DNA of 64,000 bases, from contig LR746272.1 in assembly GCA_902729315.2 (NCBI GenBank), positions 5,455,772 to 5,519,771 on the forward strand. The letters are read 5' to 3'. Source of the stretch: Spirodela intermedia (lineage: Eukaryota; Streptophyta; Magnoliopsida; Alismatales; Araceae). This document shows positions 14,086 to 26,600 of this stretch, piece by piece (within the stretch, counting starts at the first letter, position 1; each line of letters starts with the position of its first letter). The translations under genes were made by a program, and so were the position numbers. The notes beneath the pieces were generated by a model. It searched no databases and was not told the DNA's origin. It saw nothing but the letters and a program-made list of their open reading frames with translations.

Positions 14086-14265
14086 TATCTTCTTGGATTA
14101 GAAGGTCTTCTCCTCCCCCATCTCGCTCCTTGGACTAGGGGTTCCTCTCCCTCCTTTCATCACCTCTTGGACTAGGGGATTCCTCTCTTCCTTCTTGCCT
14201 TCTTGGACTAGGGGCTTCCTCTCTTCATTCTTGCCCTCTTAGATTAGGGGAACCTCCTTCTCTTC
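14085..14265 (+). repeat. Degenerate ~40-50-bp tandem repeat in a pyrimidine-rich tract
   Basis: Five consecutive units of the form cttggactaggggttcctctc with CT-rich spacers. The pyrimidine-rich strand continues to about 14,530, which makes Ser/Pro/Phe-rich open frames there that are composition artefacts. Confidence 0.8.
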
Positions 14266-14529
14266 TTCATTCATCCATCCCATTGACCTTTCCCCCTCTC
14301 ATCTATTTCATCTTTCTTTCCCTCCACAGATCTCTTCATACCCTTCATTTCCCTCTCCCCTCCTTATTCCGTGGACCCTTTCCTTCTTTCCCCTTCTCTT
14401 CCCTCTCCTCCATTTCTATTCCCTTTCCCGTTGACCCTTTTATCCTATCCTCCTCTCATTATTCTTCCCACCTATCCCTCCTCAATCCATCTCTTTCATT
14501 CTCAATCCCTCCTCCACATCCTTGGCATT

Positions 14530-16140
14530 CTTCTCTTCTGTTTTTTAATCCTCTTGGGAATCAACTCAAGAACCATGGATCTCAAGCCACAAGAATCAAA
14601 AAAATCAATCAAAAATCTCCTTTGATAAGGTATGTTGATTTCAATTCTCTTTGTGGAGTGATAATTACTTTATATCCTTGCTCCTTATAGGAATCGAGTG
14701 AACCTTCTCTTGTGCCTTTATTGGTGATCCTAATACTCTTGATTGAAACTCTATTTGAACCCTTGAAATTGAGGTTCTTCTTAGGTAATTACAATCTTAA
14801 TATTTTTTAAAATTAGTGGGATTAGCCTACTCACAATCAACCTTAATTTGGTCAAGGTCAATCCTAAATCCCAACTTCCTTTTCTATAATGGATCTCTCT
14901 CTCTCTCTTTCTCCTCTTTGATTCCACATCATTAACTCTCAACACCACATGCCTAAGTCAATACATAATTCTCCTTCGAGAAAAAACCCTCCATGGACAA
15001 TTACCAATTCTCAACATCTTGTGTCTTATCTTAACCCTCTCTCTGCTCACCATTTAAGTTACTTATGGCTTGATGGAGAGAGACAATCTTCAGCTCAATT
15101 AGTTGACTCGTAGATCACTACAGATGAGTGAGTATGATGATACTTTGATTCTCTCTTTGAGAAGTGTGGTTGTTTTTTTGTAGAGGATTGAGTAGCATTT
15201 TCTTCTCAAACTTAAGTGAATGATGTTGATAAAATATCTTTGTTCAACATTAACCTTGGTTCATCTTCAGCTCATCCTCTTTATTATCCAACGTAATTCT
15301 ATCATTATAACATCTAATAATGGTCATATGAATTTAAAAATCTTCTTGTTGCTTTATTCTTGAGTTTCCTGTCTCATATATTTTTTGAAGATTCGTAATT
15401 GATCACGGAATATTTCTCTTTTAGGATTTTACTCATATATGATTGTTTCATTTATCTTCAGTTCACATATTCTGCTAATGATTTATCATCTAGAATCTAT
15501 GCTTTTGACTGCTGATCATGCTTAAGCTCAAATCCTTCCGCTCTTGTAGGTTGTCCTTGATAATGTGTCTTGAGATTCTCAATTGATCAGTTGACATCTT
15601 TGTCTTTAGGGTCAATGTTCAGATTGTTGTTTTGTCCATGAATTTTGGTGACATGTTACCGTCTAGGTGTGTGAGACTGACCTTGAGTTCTTCCTTGTTT
15701 CAAAATATGTAGATTTTTCATAGATAATCTTCTAAGCTTCATTTTGGAGATTCATGATACTTCAAGAAATATTTTTACTTTTGAGTGTGAGTTGAGGTAT
15801 GTCGTTTTCTCCACATAAGACTATGACATGTCACCATGCAAGTTGTGTGATGAAGACTTCCCTATTTTTTTGATAACTTCATATAAATTATTTAACTTAG
15901 CCACCATGTAGGACTGGAGATTGATTCTTACTTCAGTCACTAATCATGTGATTTTACTCTTAAATATTTGATCAACTTTCCAAGGTGTCACTATTGTGAT
16001 TTCAATTTCAAATTCTGCCCATGCTTTGGTTTGTATGATGTTCAAATATTTTAGTCATCATTTTTCCTATATTTGCATAGCTTGCTTCCTAGGTTCAAAT
16101 CTCACATCTAATAGTGTGTTTCTTTGATTTTTCAGATATT
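14530..16140. other. AT-rich non-coding DNA
   Basis: No coding signal. The later part (from about 15,060) probably belongs to the LTR-like sequence that ends near 16.45 kb. An (AT)n run lies at about 16,370-16,388 just beyond. Confidence 0.4.
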
Positions 16141-16509
16141 TTCCACACTAACATTTCTATCTTCACATTACTTAGGTACCGCATTTGAATCTTGCATGTG
16201 ACTTTATTTTTTTAAGAATACACATGAGACTTCATCACACGTGTTGACACATTGTTTAGCACTTATATTTTGAAAAGATTAAATTACAGTAATTATATAT
16301 AAAAAGATATATCAAGGGTGTAACTTCTTAGATTTATTGTTAGCCACAAGATAATGTCAAGCGTCATCAATATATATATATATATATTGAATATTTATCA
16401 AGGATATTATATTTGTGATATAAATTATCATACTATATACAAATAGTTCAATTGATATTAAATAAATTATTCAAAAATAATTTATAAATAATTTTTTTAA
16501 TATAAGTAT

Positions 16510-16850
16510 CAAAACCAAGGGTATTTACAATTTAGCTCTCCACATTTTTTAATGGATAGGTTTTTCCTAGACTACTTAGAGCATTTATGATATTTTAAAA
16601 TTTATCATACATCTCAGAAATTTCCTCTACATTCATCGTGAACATCTCAAATTGTCTAACTAACTGAAAGCTCTTTTATTTCTTTAGTTGGGTGTTTCCT
16701 TCATGAGTAGCCTATAATTTTTTTGCATTTTTCATGGTTAATTTTTTATCTACTTGTAATGGTCCATCAGTGATGATTTTCCAAAGTTGATAGTCCATGC
16801 CTTGAATAAAAATCTCAATTTTATTTTTCCAAAAGATATAATTCAATCAA
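16510..16850 (-). pseudogene. copia gag remnant (UBN2-type, N-terminal part)
   Basis: The minus strand reads WKIITDGPLQVDKKL, then QFEMFTMNVEEISEMYDKF and LSSLGKTYP. This is the usual order of the copia gag/UBN2 polypeptide. At least three stops interrupt it. The continuation of this gag is found at 11,290, 5.2 kb away. Confidence 0.8.
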
Positions 16851-16869
16851 TTAAATAGGGGTGGTCTAT

Positions 16870-18280
16870 GAACAAGAACTTGTAGAAACAAAGAGGTTGT
16901 GTTTTGAAACATAATTTTGCATGAAAATTCCCATGAATTATAATATTATTTTTACTATCTACAGTAAGGATTTATTGATGTAGAAGTTGTAGAAATAAAG
17001 TTGTATTTTGAAATTTAATTTTACATCAAAGTCCCAATGAATTGTAACATTATCCATTCGGTCTTTATTATACATCAGTTCATGTGTAAATTGTGGAAAC
17101 AAACAAGTGACGTTTTGTTATATAATTTTATATAAAATTCCTCATGAATTGTAACAAAAATTATTTGTACCATCTTCATTAAGCATCTATGATATGAAAA
17201 TTGTAGGAAAAGTGAGGTAGTGTTTTGAAATCTAATTTTGCATAACAATTGCTATGAATTAATAATATTTATACTACCTCATTGAGCATTTATTGATTTA
17301 GAAGTTGAAAAAGAGAAGTCGTGTTTTGGAATAATTTTTTGTGTGAAAGTCCTCATAAATTATAATATTTTTTGTGCCACTTCATTAAGCATTTATTGAT
17401 ATGGAAGTTGTAGAAATAGAGAGGTTATATCTTTAAATGTAATTTTGTGTAAAATGTCCCATGAATTCTAACATTATTTTTACCACCTTCATTAATCTTC
17501 TGTTGATGTGAGAGTTGTAAAAATTGAGAGGTGGTGTTTTGAAATATAATTTTACATTAAAGTCCCACGAATTGTAACAAATTATGTACCATCTTCAGTA
17601 AGCATCTATTTATGTGAAAGTTGTAGAAAAATAGAGGTGGTGCTTTTAAATGTAATTTTACATAAAACCCTCAATTAATTATAACATTGTTTTTCTCGTC
17701 TTCATTAAACATCTATTGATGTAGAAGTTGTACGAACAAAGAGGTAATAACTTAAAATATAATTTTGCATATTTATGTAGACATTGTAAAATAGAGAGGT
17801 GGTGCTTTAAAATGTAATTTTGTATTAAAACTCTTTATCAATTATAACATTGTATATACTGTCTTCATTAAGGATCTATTGATGTGGAAGTTGTAAAAAT
17901 AGAGATGGCGCTTTGAAATATAATTTTACATAAAAATTCCCATAAATTATAGTATTGTCTCAACTGTCTTCATTAAGCATCTATTGATGTGAAAGTTATA
18001 CAAACAAATATAGTGTTTTCAAATATAATTTTGCATAAAAGTTTGCATAAATGGTAACATTATCTATACCATCTTCAATAATCATCTATTGATGTGGAAG
18101 TTGTAGAATTAGAGACATGGTGCTTTGAAATTTAGTTTTGTATAAAAGTTCACATGAATTGTAATGTTATATATACCGCCTTCATTAATCATTTATTGAT
18201 TTGAAAGTTGTGGAAATAAAGATGTGGTGTTTTGAAAAATAATTTTACATAAAAGTCCCCATGAATTGTAACATGATATG
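16870..18280 (+). repeat. ~105-bp tandem repeat array, about 13-14 units
   Basis: The block (t)gaagttgtagaaa recurs near 16,983, 17,090, 17,201, 17,302, 17,404, 17,510, 17,618, 17,722, 17,887, 17,993, 18,098 and 18,206. The spacing is 101-111 bp, with one shortened unit at about 17,783. Each unit also contains a ttttgaaatataatttt-like block, a cccatgaattgtaac-like block and cttcattaagcatctattgat. Units are about 75-85% alike by eye. No coding potential. The array directly follows the 5' side of the broken minus-strand copia gag, so it may lie in that element's leader. Confidence 0.9.
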
Positions 18281-18289
18281 ATGCAAACA

Positions 18290-19540
18290 AGAGAGGAGCA
18301 AGAGATAATCATCTTATTGGTGACGATCAAGTGCAGAACATCTCTTCTTCTCTCCTTCTCTATTATTTCTTTTCTTTCTTTTTTACTTGGGTTTATATTT
18401 ATTTAGAGAACATAAGAAATTATCTTCAGGATTAGTTATCTTCCTTATGGAATTGACTTGAACTCACTGTAAGTACTTGATTTAGTTTAATGTCAATTCA
18501 GTTATGTAAATATTAAGACTAAGAAATGATTCTGGTGCATCACTTATTAGAACTTTTTAACTTTTATATCAATCTTGCCATATTTTTTATATAGACTTCA
18601 ATATTTTTAAACACCTGCATACTAGAGAGGGTAACACAAATGCAATCAGCTTCCATTTTATCACTTTGGTTTCACTTGTCAATATAGTCGTACCTTGGCT
18701 TGTTTTGTCATTTTCCTTGAACATATGGAGATGGGGAGGAAGGAAAGGAGTTATACACTGATTCTATGTCTTCCTCCCTCCCTCACTCACTACTTTCCTC
18801 CTTTATTTTTTAAATTTAAACAATAAAGAGATCCAGGTCAAATGAAACAAAGTTAAATCAGGATGTGTCACAAAGAAGTACTAAAAGCACGAAGTCAGAT
18901 AAAATGTAAGAATTCCTTAGTCTGGTTTGGATTATCCATTGATGTCTTCCTCTTCATGTAGAAAGAAACGCCAAAAATATAAGGGAACTCTGCCTTCTTC
19001 TTATCTCACCAAGCACAAAAACTTATTTTCTTATTCTTTTCCCACTCTCTACCATGCTTCCCAACTCTTACAACTCATAGGATACCAGCACCCTATCCAT
19101 CCCACTGTTACAGAGGAAAAGGAGAAGGGAAAACGGAGAGAGAGAGAGTGAGGGCGGGTAAAACTCACCCTATCAATGACAGCGCCGTTTTTAATGACCC
19201 CCATAACTCTTGGGCCATAATAACATCCCTTTATTTACTGGGCTGTAATAATGGCCCACTAGTTAACTGAGTCAATAACAATACCAAGTCAATATAATAA
19301 CACGTGGGATTAGGTCTTGGTCTATGCCAAGTCCAGGAATTCAGGATCACTAACACGTCACGTGAACTCCCATAAAATAACACATAAATTATTCATCACA
19401 TGAGGAAAGCTGAATTTCCTCCGGAGTTTACATATATTGAGCACAAATGATAGATAAGTTAATGACCATCACGATTACAGCGTCACGAGATTCACGAAAA
19501 CACCGCACAGGTTCAGCCCTCTACGAGAGTTCAAAGGGAG
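18290..19540. other. Intergenic DNA downstream of the BAHD pseudogene
   Basis: AT-rich up to about 19,150, then more mixed. Two CACGTG (G-box type) hexamers occur at 19,301 and 19,359. A short GA run is at about 19,138-19,150. No gene is supported. Confidence 0.5.
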
Positions 19541-19544
19541 AGCG

Positions 19545-20838
19545 TCAGACCTGCAGACCATCCATAGAGGAGGAGAAGGCATCCATGCGCAACCGTGAGA
19601 TGGACACCGACAGCTGCACGCCGCCCTCTTCATCCCTTCCCGCTTTTTTTCCGTTCCCGTTCATGGATAACAACTCCACCCTCCTAGGCCTTCCCCCCCA
19701 GCCAAAATCTGCATCGTACATCCGGAACCTCGGCGACCCCGACACATTCGCTAGTCTCTCGATTGGGAAACCCGTGGGAGGAAACTTAATTGTCGAGTGC
19801 TCAAGGTCACTCAACGGTTCTCTAGTGCCCTCCTGGAAGGCTCTCCGCACCGCTGCGCAGGCCGCCTTAAAGGCCTCATCGCCGTCGGCCAGCAGCTCCG
19901 ACGCCTTCGCCACGGCCACGCAGGGCTTGACGCAGTTGCCGAAGTAGCCGTCCTCGACAAGAGGGTCAAGGCGACGGCGGCAGTCGACTGGGAAAAGGAG
20001 AGGACAGATCAGGTCGTCCGAAGGGATGCCCTTCGCTCTGACGACGCTCAGCCAGATGTGGGCGGCGAGGGCGGCGAACGCCGAGGGCCGGTGAGTGGCG
20101 GTGCCCCGGTTCTTTAGGGAGGCGATGCTCTCCACCTTGACGACGAAGGTTCTCCGTGACATCTCACGCCGATCGTGGAATTTCAATAAAGAGTCAGATA
20201 GCTGAAATCGGCCATGACGCAGGTTTCAGCTATTTAAAGATAGACCGACCGGTCATGCAGCTGCTTCGGGAGACTCGGTGACCCTCCGCCGGAAGACATC
20301 CGGCACTCCGCCGCCCACACATCAACCAACTCCATTACGGCCTTACCATCGCCCGCCATGTGGTGAATAGAGAACCCAATTGCCACACTCTCCCAGGAAA
20401 ACCCGTGACCTGCGCGGAGATCACCGGAGCCGGAAGCTGGTTCACGTCTAATATCGGCACACGAGCCGAGAACGCCTCCGTCTCGTTGTGCGGGTCGTCC
20501 GTCAGCCGTTGGAAATCGATCCCCTCCGCCTCTGCCCAAAGGAAATCGACCCCGTCGTCTCCGTCGCCGGAGAAACTTATGACGAGGTCGCCGGTGCCGT
20601 CGACCGCGGTGAACTTCCCGGCGAGGGCATAATAGCGAGAAAGCGTCCGGGAGAGGGACTCTCTGAGCTCTTCGACGAGGGTGGGGATCGGGCGGTCGGT
20701 GCTGAACAGCAGCAGCGTTTGCAGGGGAGGGAAACGAATCCATTGGACGTCGAAGGAGAGCTTGACGGGTTCCGGACGGGCGCCGTCAAGTGGCGAGAAC
20801 GAGACGCGGGTGACTTTCAAGACTCGAACTTCCCGCAT
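19545..20838 (-). pseudogene. BAHD acyltransferase (anthocyanin acyltransferase-like) pseudogene
   Basis: BAHD enzymes are cytosolic and transfer acyl groups from CoA to phenolic glycosides and other metabolites. Three minus-strand frames together give a near full-length, intronless member. Segment 1 runs from ATG 20,838 (context aacaATG) to about 20,390. It has the family's N-terminal block with SFDVQWIRFPPLQ and ends at AQVTGF. Segment 2 is in another frame and carries the catalytic HxxxD as HHMAGDG at about 20,345-20,365, then stops at 20,234. Segment 3, in a third frame, covers 20,186-19,545. It has VDCRRRLDP, YFGNCV, the structural DFGWG motif near 19,700 and a normal C-terminus, ending at TGA 19,545. 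One small indel near 20,390 and a damaged ~50-bp stretch with stops at 20,187-20,234 break the gene. Motifs match the clade containing malonyl- and hydroxycinnamoyl-anthocyanin transferases; the substrate is unknown. Assembly error is possible but would have to occur twice. Confidence 0.82.
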
Positions 20839-22440
20839 TGTTGGTGATAACCACGGAGCTACCTCATCGAAGAAGTCGTATCCATCTTGAATATTTAGGC
20901 GGTCGCCATATGTCCTACGTACCACGCATGTGCTACCTGTTGGAATTAATCTCGGCGGATCAACGAGAAGTCCGAGTGATCGACGAAATGCTAGCCGCAG
21001 ACAGCTCATTTCCAGCGGTTGCCTTTCTTTATTTTGAATTTCTGTAACAGTCGTGATCATGCTCACTGGGCAGTTATGTGCGAGTAACTGCCAAAACCGG
21101 CATTGCCCACTAAATGCTCGACCTGTTCCTATAAGAGGACTCGTTCGAAGAACGTGCGTGAGTGGCTTGTGATTCTTGCCAAAACCGGCATTGCCCACAG
21201 AATTTGTGTGTTTGTTTTCTTTTTGATTCTTGGAGTGGTTCTCGTGATACGAGGGATCGTAAGGTTAGATCCTACACTACCTACTACGCCCATGCTGCAT
21301 CCCGAGATAACTGCTCATTCACGGGTCTAGAAGCGCCCAGCAGATTCTTCTCTTCTCTCGACCAGTCTTAAACATCTCTCCTCTCCCGATTCCGATTCTC
21401 ATTCGCTAACGCGAACACTTCAGTAAGGACTGGGAAATCACTTGCCATGACTGTATCGAAGACATAGATTAATGTAAAGAGATGAACTCAATTTGGAGCC
21501 TCACACTGAGATTAGCCCCGGGTAGCCTCACATGCAAAGTCAAGTAGGACTGAGAAACTTGATACACAGTGAAAAGAGAAGTACCGGTGGATGCTCCTCA
21601 ATGTCTCTATGTAAGGGGAGGGATGCACCCTGACCATTGGAAATCACTTGCCACGCTTACGCATAGAGACTCTAGTAGACATAAAGAACATCCATTGTGA
21701 TGCAGCAGCTGACATGGATGAATCATGTAGCATAATGGGCTGTCTAACTCCTCTGCTTAACTCATGTATTGTCCAGACTTTTGTTTCGTTTATTGTTATT
21801 CAATTTACCTAATAATGATTTAGGAAACATGATCAGCAATTTTTTAGACTTATCTTCACAGCAGATTGCTCCTAAAATTGGCCTGTTGGACTAAGTTGTC
21901 ATCTTTTAGTCTTGACATTCTGATCAATATATTTTGTGCCATTGAATGGGGCCAATGTGTACCTAAGAATAACCTTTTATAAAAGAGGCTCCTATAGTAT
22001 TAACTATGCCAATCTCTTCTAAGGGATTTTTCATTCCTTTAGAAACATTTACTTCGATGTTATATTCAAATCATGTCATGGGCATATGAACACACATCTT
22101 AGTTGGCTTCTAAGCAGTAACACCATATTGAGAAGGGAAGTTTGAATTGATATAATTTTCCTTATGATCAAGTAATAAATTTCAAACAACAATAATAATC
22201 AACAATAAAACTTAGCATCAAATTTCGAGAAACTACGTCCTTAAATTATGCTAAGCCTTAGTATTTACATCATGACTATGAAGCACAACGAACTATTAGA
22301 TTTCATAGTTCCAATAACATGAGATTTTTAAAATTCTCTTCAAAATTCTACAACTTTAGGTGGCAAAAATCAGAGAAGCATAGCACAGAATATTTATTGA
22401 ACCATCAATGAACATCATGAGAACTTATGTTTACACATTT
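20839..22440. other. Upstream region of the BAHD pseudogene and intergenic DNA
   Basis: No gene is recognised. A 22-bp exact direct repeat (tgccaaaaccggcattgccc and two more bases) occurs at 21,089-21,110 and 21,177-21,198. After 21,700 the composition becomes AT-rich. Confidence 0.5.
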
Positions 22441-23635
22441 AATATCTCTGAGAAATATTTAATATATATAATTGATGCTTGAATAATCCTATGGCTAACA
22501 ATGAATCCAAAGAGATTATTGAACATAATACATTTGAGATATTCAATACCCTTGAGATATTTTCATATTGAACATAACACAGTGTCATATTGTTCAAATA
22601 TAATAGATAAACATATGTCAACACGTGTGACAAAGTCTCACATAAAATCTAGAAGTGTAAAGTCACTTGTGAGATTCAAATGTAGGACTTGAGTGATGTG
22701 AAGTCAGAAGCTTCAATGAGAAAAACACTTGCAAAAGTAAAATATATGAATTCAAGTGTAAGATTCGAACTTGGAACGTAAGCTACAAAAAAGTTGGACT
22801 TATGGCAGCTGAGATATTTGAATATCATGAAGAGCAAATATATTGACATGATTTAAATTGAATTTTGTATGACTATTTCTCAAGTGATGAAATGACAAGT
22901 AGACATTGGAGAATGTAAGGAGCAAGCTCACAAAGAATCAGAACTAACAATGAATGAAGAAATCTATCCACCTCATTCATTCAAGCTCAAGAGAAGTTCA
23001 TACTCTATCCGTCAAAGAAAAGCTACTACACATTTCAAATAAATAGTTGAAAGCTTCATCATACAACTTACTCTAAAATAATGAATCAAGTCAATAACCG
23101 CTTCAAAGATTGACTCTCTCCATCAAGTCCTAAGATACTTGGGTGGTGAGTGGAGAGAGGCTTGGGCTAAAGTATAGGGTATTGAGAGCTTATTAGTGCA
23201 CGTGAAGGATATTTGAAGAGATCAATGTATTTGTCTTTGGCACGTGGTGTTGAGAATCAAAACTTTGTCTGTGAAGGGTGTGATATCTACAGAGATCAAA
23301 TTGGAGAGTTTGGGCCACTAATCTCATGAAATCAAATGTATTTCTAGAAGAAAATGGTGAACTCTAGTATGATCCTTTGGAAACACACATAGCTCAGTGA
23401 AGGGTGTATTAGTATAAAAACTCTTGTGTCTCTCATGGTGACAAGTGAGAGAGAGACTAGAGTGAATCCACATAGAAAAAGAGACTAAGTTAGGTGAACT
23501 AGTATCTAGAATATAGAGATTGTGTGAGAACTTGTGAACATACACACAAAGACATAATGGAAGAATAAAACATAAAACATAGGAAATTAATTCACCCCCC
23601 TCATAGTGTTCCACCCAGCCACATCGAACCCAACA
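22440..23635 (-). mobile_element. LTR-like repeat, copy in minus orientation
   Basis: On the minus strand it starts with TGTTGGGTTCGATGTGG at 23,635, then gaggggggtgaatt, a block common at the start of plant copia LTRs. It aligns with the plus-oriented 11,295 copy and with 48,600-50,395 in the same orientation; shared blocks include cttgaataatcctatg and atgtcaacacgtgtga. No coding capacity. It may be a solo LTR, and the left border is approximate. Confidence 0.6.
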
Positions 23636-23899
23636 CTCTATTCTAACTTTTTTTACTTAGGAGGCCCAAAATTAGAGAAACTATAAACTTCTCTCTTCAA
23701 GATTTCACAACTCTAAATAATTTTCTCTCAAATTTTAAAATAGAATATAAAAAAGGCCTCATTATAATTAATTTATGTGGACTTTATATGAATGGTACAT
23801 TTTGAATCAATATAAACTTAATCATAATCACTGTGATCTGGTGAGTAGAAAACCTTTCTTTTCTTATTATTTCTTTCTTTTTCTTCTTCCCATTAGGAT

Positions 23900-25560
23900 G
23901 AAAATGATTTTTTCAAGTCTTAATCACTAGTGTGGTTTAATTTTTGCATAATAAATCACATAAATTTAAAATTTCTAAGATTAAAAAATATCAAAATTTA
24001 AAATTTTAAAAATATTTTAGTACAAATATATCAATTATAATTTGATAAAAGGCTCTAAAAATCGTGAGAATTTTCCAAGGCATTCAAGGTTATGTAAATG
24101 ATATTAAGAAAGTTTTCATTTTTTTCAAAGAATACCATTCTTTTATAATTTTTAGACTAAATAATAAAAAGAAACTCTAGTGACAAATTCACAAAAAAGT
24201 GAAATTTGAGTGTGACATTATGATGACATCAATTTCCCAATGAATGTGATTTGGGTAAAAATAGAGATGTGTTTAGTGATTATTACATAAGTAATTAATA
24301 ATAATTTATTTGATCAAATTAAGATAAGTAAGAGCAAAATAATCATAGTTGACTAAATAAGAGTTCAAAATTTCAAAACATATAAAATGTCACTAACTTT
24401 AAATAAAAATAAAATATAAAATATGAAAAATTAGTTATGATGATGTAGTGATGGTCATCAGAATTTTGACCATTTAGGAGGATTATAATGCAATGTCTAT
24501 AGCCTCAAAGAGTCCTTTTAGACATGAATGATGTGGACAATTTTTAGATCTCTTTGTAAAATTTAAAAAATGATATTTTCAACAATTGTTACTCAACAAA
24601 GTAGAAGTTCGGCGGTAATAAATTTTTTGGTGGCTATCACTTAGCAAACATGAGTTGAGTGGAGGTGAAGCATGTCTTAGAGAACTTCATCCTCATGTCT
24701 ACATAGTAAGATGAGGCTCTTTATCGCATTTAGTATGCTATAAAGAGATCGTGACAAATCTCTAGGTAATCATCCTATTCTTGATGACTACTTATTCATT
24801 GACCAACAAGGGATGATTTCCTCAATGAATTCGTGATCCTTTTATCCAGAATGATTTATTAGTTGGTAACAACATTTTGTAAATTATATTAATGAAATTT
24901 TCATTAATGATCGAGTGATTTTAATGGTTTGATCATTGATTGGTGCTCTATAAGAAAATCATGAGTTAAACATAAAAAAATATGAATTTTGACTCTAGTG
25001 GGATTCAAACCTTTGCTAATAGCTAAGTTACATGAGAGGATATTAAAAGATTACCAAAATACCCTTGACAAAGTGACATGATGGACGTATTTCTTTCTTA
25101 TAATTTACGTACATTATTATTATTAAATTTCTAACATGTTCCGATCAAGTTTTAGTCCCACATTAGTTTTATCTCGATATTTAAGACAACATATATGTAC
25201 CCCCTTCTCTCTCTAGGTTCCCTCTCCCATAGAAAAAATGGTCAAGACCACGTAGGGAGAAGGTTAAACCAAGTGATATGATCCTACATACACATGTGTA
25301 TGACCACTCTTTGCCCCATGTCTTGCTGGCCCCTAGTGACATGGAAGGGGAGTGATGCACACATGCTATGTGTGGGTCTTTAGTTACTAAAGCCCTTAGC
25401 TTGTGGCTCCCTCAATAATGTCTCTTATTTACATGTGGTGCCCTTTGAGTTAGCTGCTAGGTTTCGGCTAGCTAATAGGTCGTCCCTTTTTCACATTTTT
25501 TCTTTCTATTTTATTTTTATTTATTTTTCTCAAAAATATGAATATAAAAATTATATAAAA
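23900..25560 (-). repeat. Dispersed non-coding repeat, copy 2
   Basis: Inverted relative of 2,100-3,760 (for example gcaatgtctatagcctcaaa here against its complement near 3,000-3,050; ggggagtgatgcacacatg here against its complement near 2,200). The segment holds a tatttaagacaaca TATA-like region near 25,180 and a short CT run near 25,208. No coding potential. Confidence 0.6.
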
Positions 25561-26039
25561 TTACATAAATCACATAATTAGTCAATTTTTTTCTTCAATT
25601 AGCTAAAAACTTTTTTTCTTAATTTAACATAAATATAAGTATATTTATCATGATTTAAGGTGTAAAATATATAATTAACTAATTATTAACTCATGATAAT
25701 GAAGACTTGATCAATTCAACACATGTTTGATGTTGACTTTATGAAATCATTTTAATCTAGTATTATCTAATATGTAATTAGTGACATGGATACATTTCAT
25801 GACATTCATCTTTTGTTTTGATTTGTTTAAATTTCCTTAACCCAATAAGTAAGAGCAAGAAAATGATGAAAAATAAAAATTAATATTTTTCTAATCTTAA
25901 TGAGATCAATTAGTGGAGTAATACTTATTAAAGATTTCTAAATCTCTTTTGCTTCTTTGTTTCTCTAGTGAGCTTTAGTAACTTTACTCTTCTAACATCC
26001 AATCGTGATCATCTTCACACACACACATAAGAGAGAGAT

Positions 26040-26095
26040 CACAAGAAAAATGAGAAGGAGAGAGAGAGAGAGAGAGAATGAGAACAAGTGTATGA
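26040..26095 (+). repeat. GA-rich microsatellite
   Basis: Imperfect GA runs (agagagagagagagag) broken by short non-repeat bases. Confidence 0.85.
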
Positions 26096-26129
26096 GAGAG
26101 AAAGAGAACAAGACATCAAAATTATATTA

Positions 26130-26600
26130 TTCCTGTTAGCCATAGGATAAGTTCTACTTACATTTTTTAGTTAATTAATAATATCTATGAACCTATAAAA
26201 TATTTCAAAAATAATATCATTCTTATTCATGGTAAACAACTTCTACTTGTTAACTGATTGATGTGACCTAGTCATTATATTAAATCACATAAAATTAAAA
26301 TTTATAAAGTCAGAAAATAATATTTTTTAATTTTAAAATTATTTTACATAAATAGATTAATTTTAAATCAATAAAGAGCTCTTAGAATAGTGAAACAATT
26401 TCAAGTCAATCATGGGAATATATGATAATATCAAATAAAAAACTTCAATTTTTTTCTCAAAGAATATGATTTTATATGATTTGTGGACTAAAAGATCATA
26501 ATTAATTTTTTTTAAAAATTAGAGAAAAAAAAAATCAATACTAATGTCAAGCAGACATCAGCACCTACTAGGACAGCGGTTTGGGCAAAAACATACATCA
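26130..26600 (-). repeat. Dispersed non-coding repeat, partial copy 3
   Basis: Matches 23,930-24,200 in the same orientation. Shared blocks are aaatcacataaa, then tttttctcaaagaatatgattt against tttttcaaagaataccattc, and a shared dgactaaa block. This is therefore a second, partial copy only 2 kb from copy 2. Confidence 0.55.

Larger units (their letters stand above)
11295..16500 (+). mobile_element. LTR-type insertion that splits the copia gag
   Basis: It begins with TGTTGGGTTCAATGTGG at 11,295, a typical LTR start. The first ~350 bp match the reverse complement of 23,290-23,635. The last part (about 16,140-16,420) matches the reverse complement of 22,440-22,690, including the shared block around cacgtgttgacac. 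The two ends therefore belong to one repeat family in plus orientation. The gag of the minus-strand copia element lies on either side. The middle (about 11,700-15,000) has no counterpart in the 22-23.6 kb copy, so it may be a further insertion. The right border and target-site duplication were not resolved. Confidence 0.6.

Noticed and set aside
14283-14690. A 135-codon Ser/Pro/Phe/Leu-rich frame
   Set aside because: The DNA is a pyrimidine-rich low-complexity tract; no motif, no start context and overlapping frames look the same.
16870-18280. The regular repeat array as a CRISPR array
   Set aside because: Units are diverged throughout, there are no unique spacers between identical repeats, and the genome is a plant.
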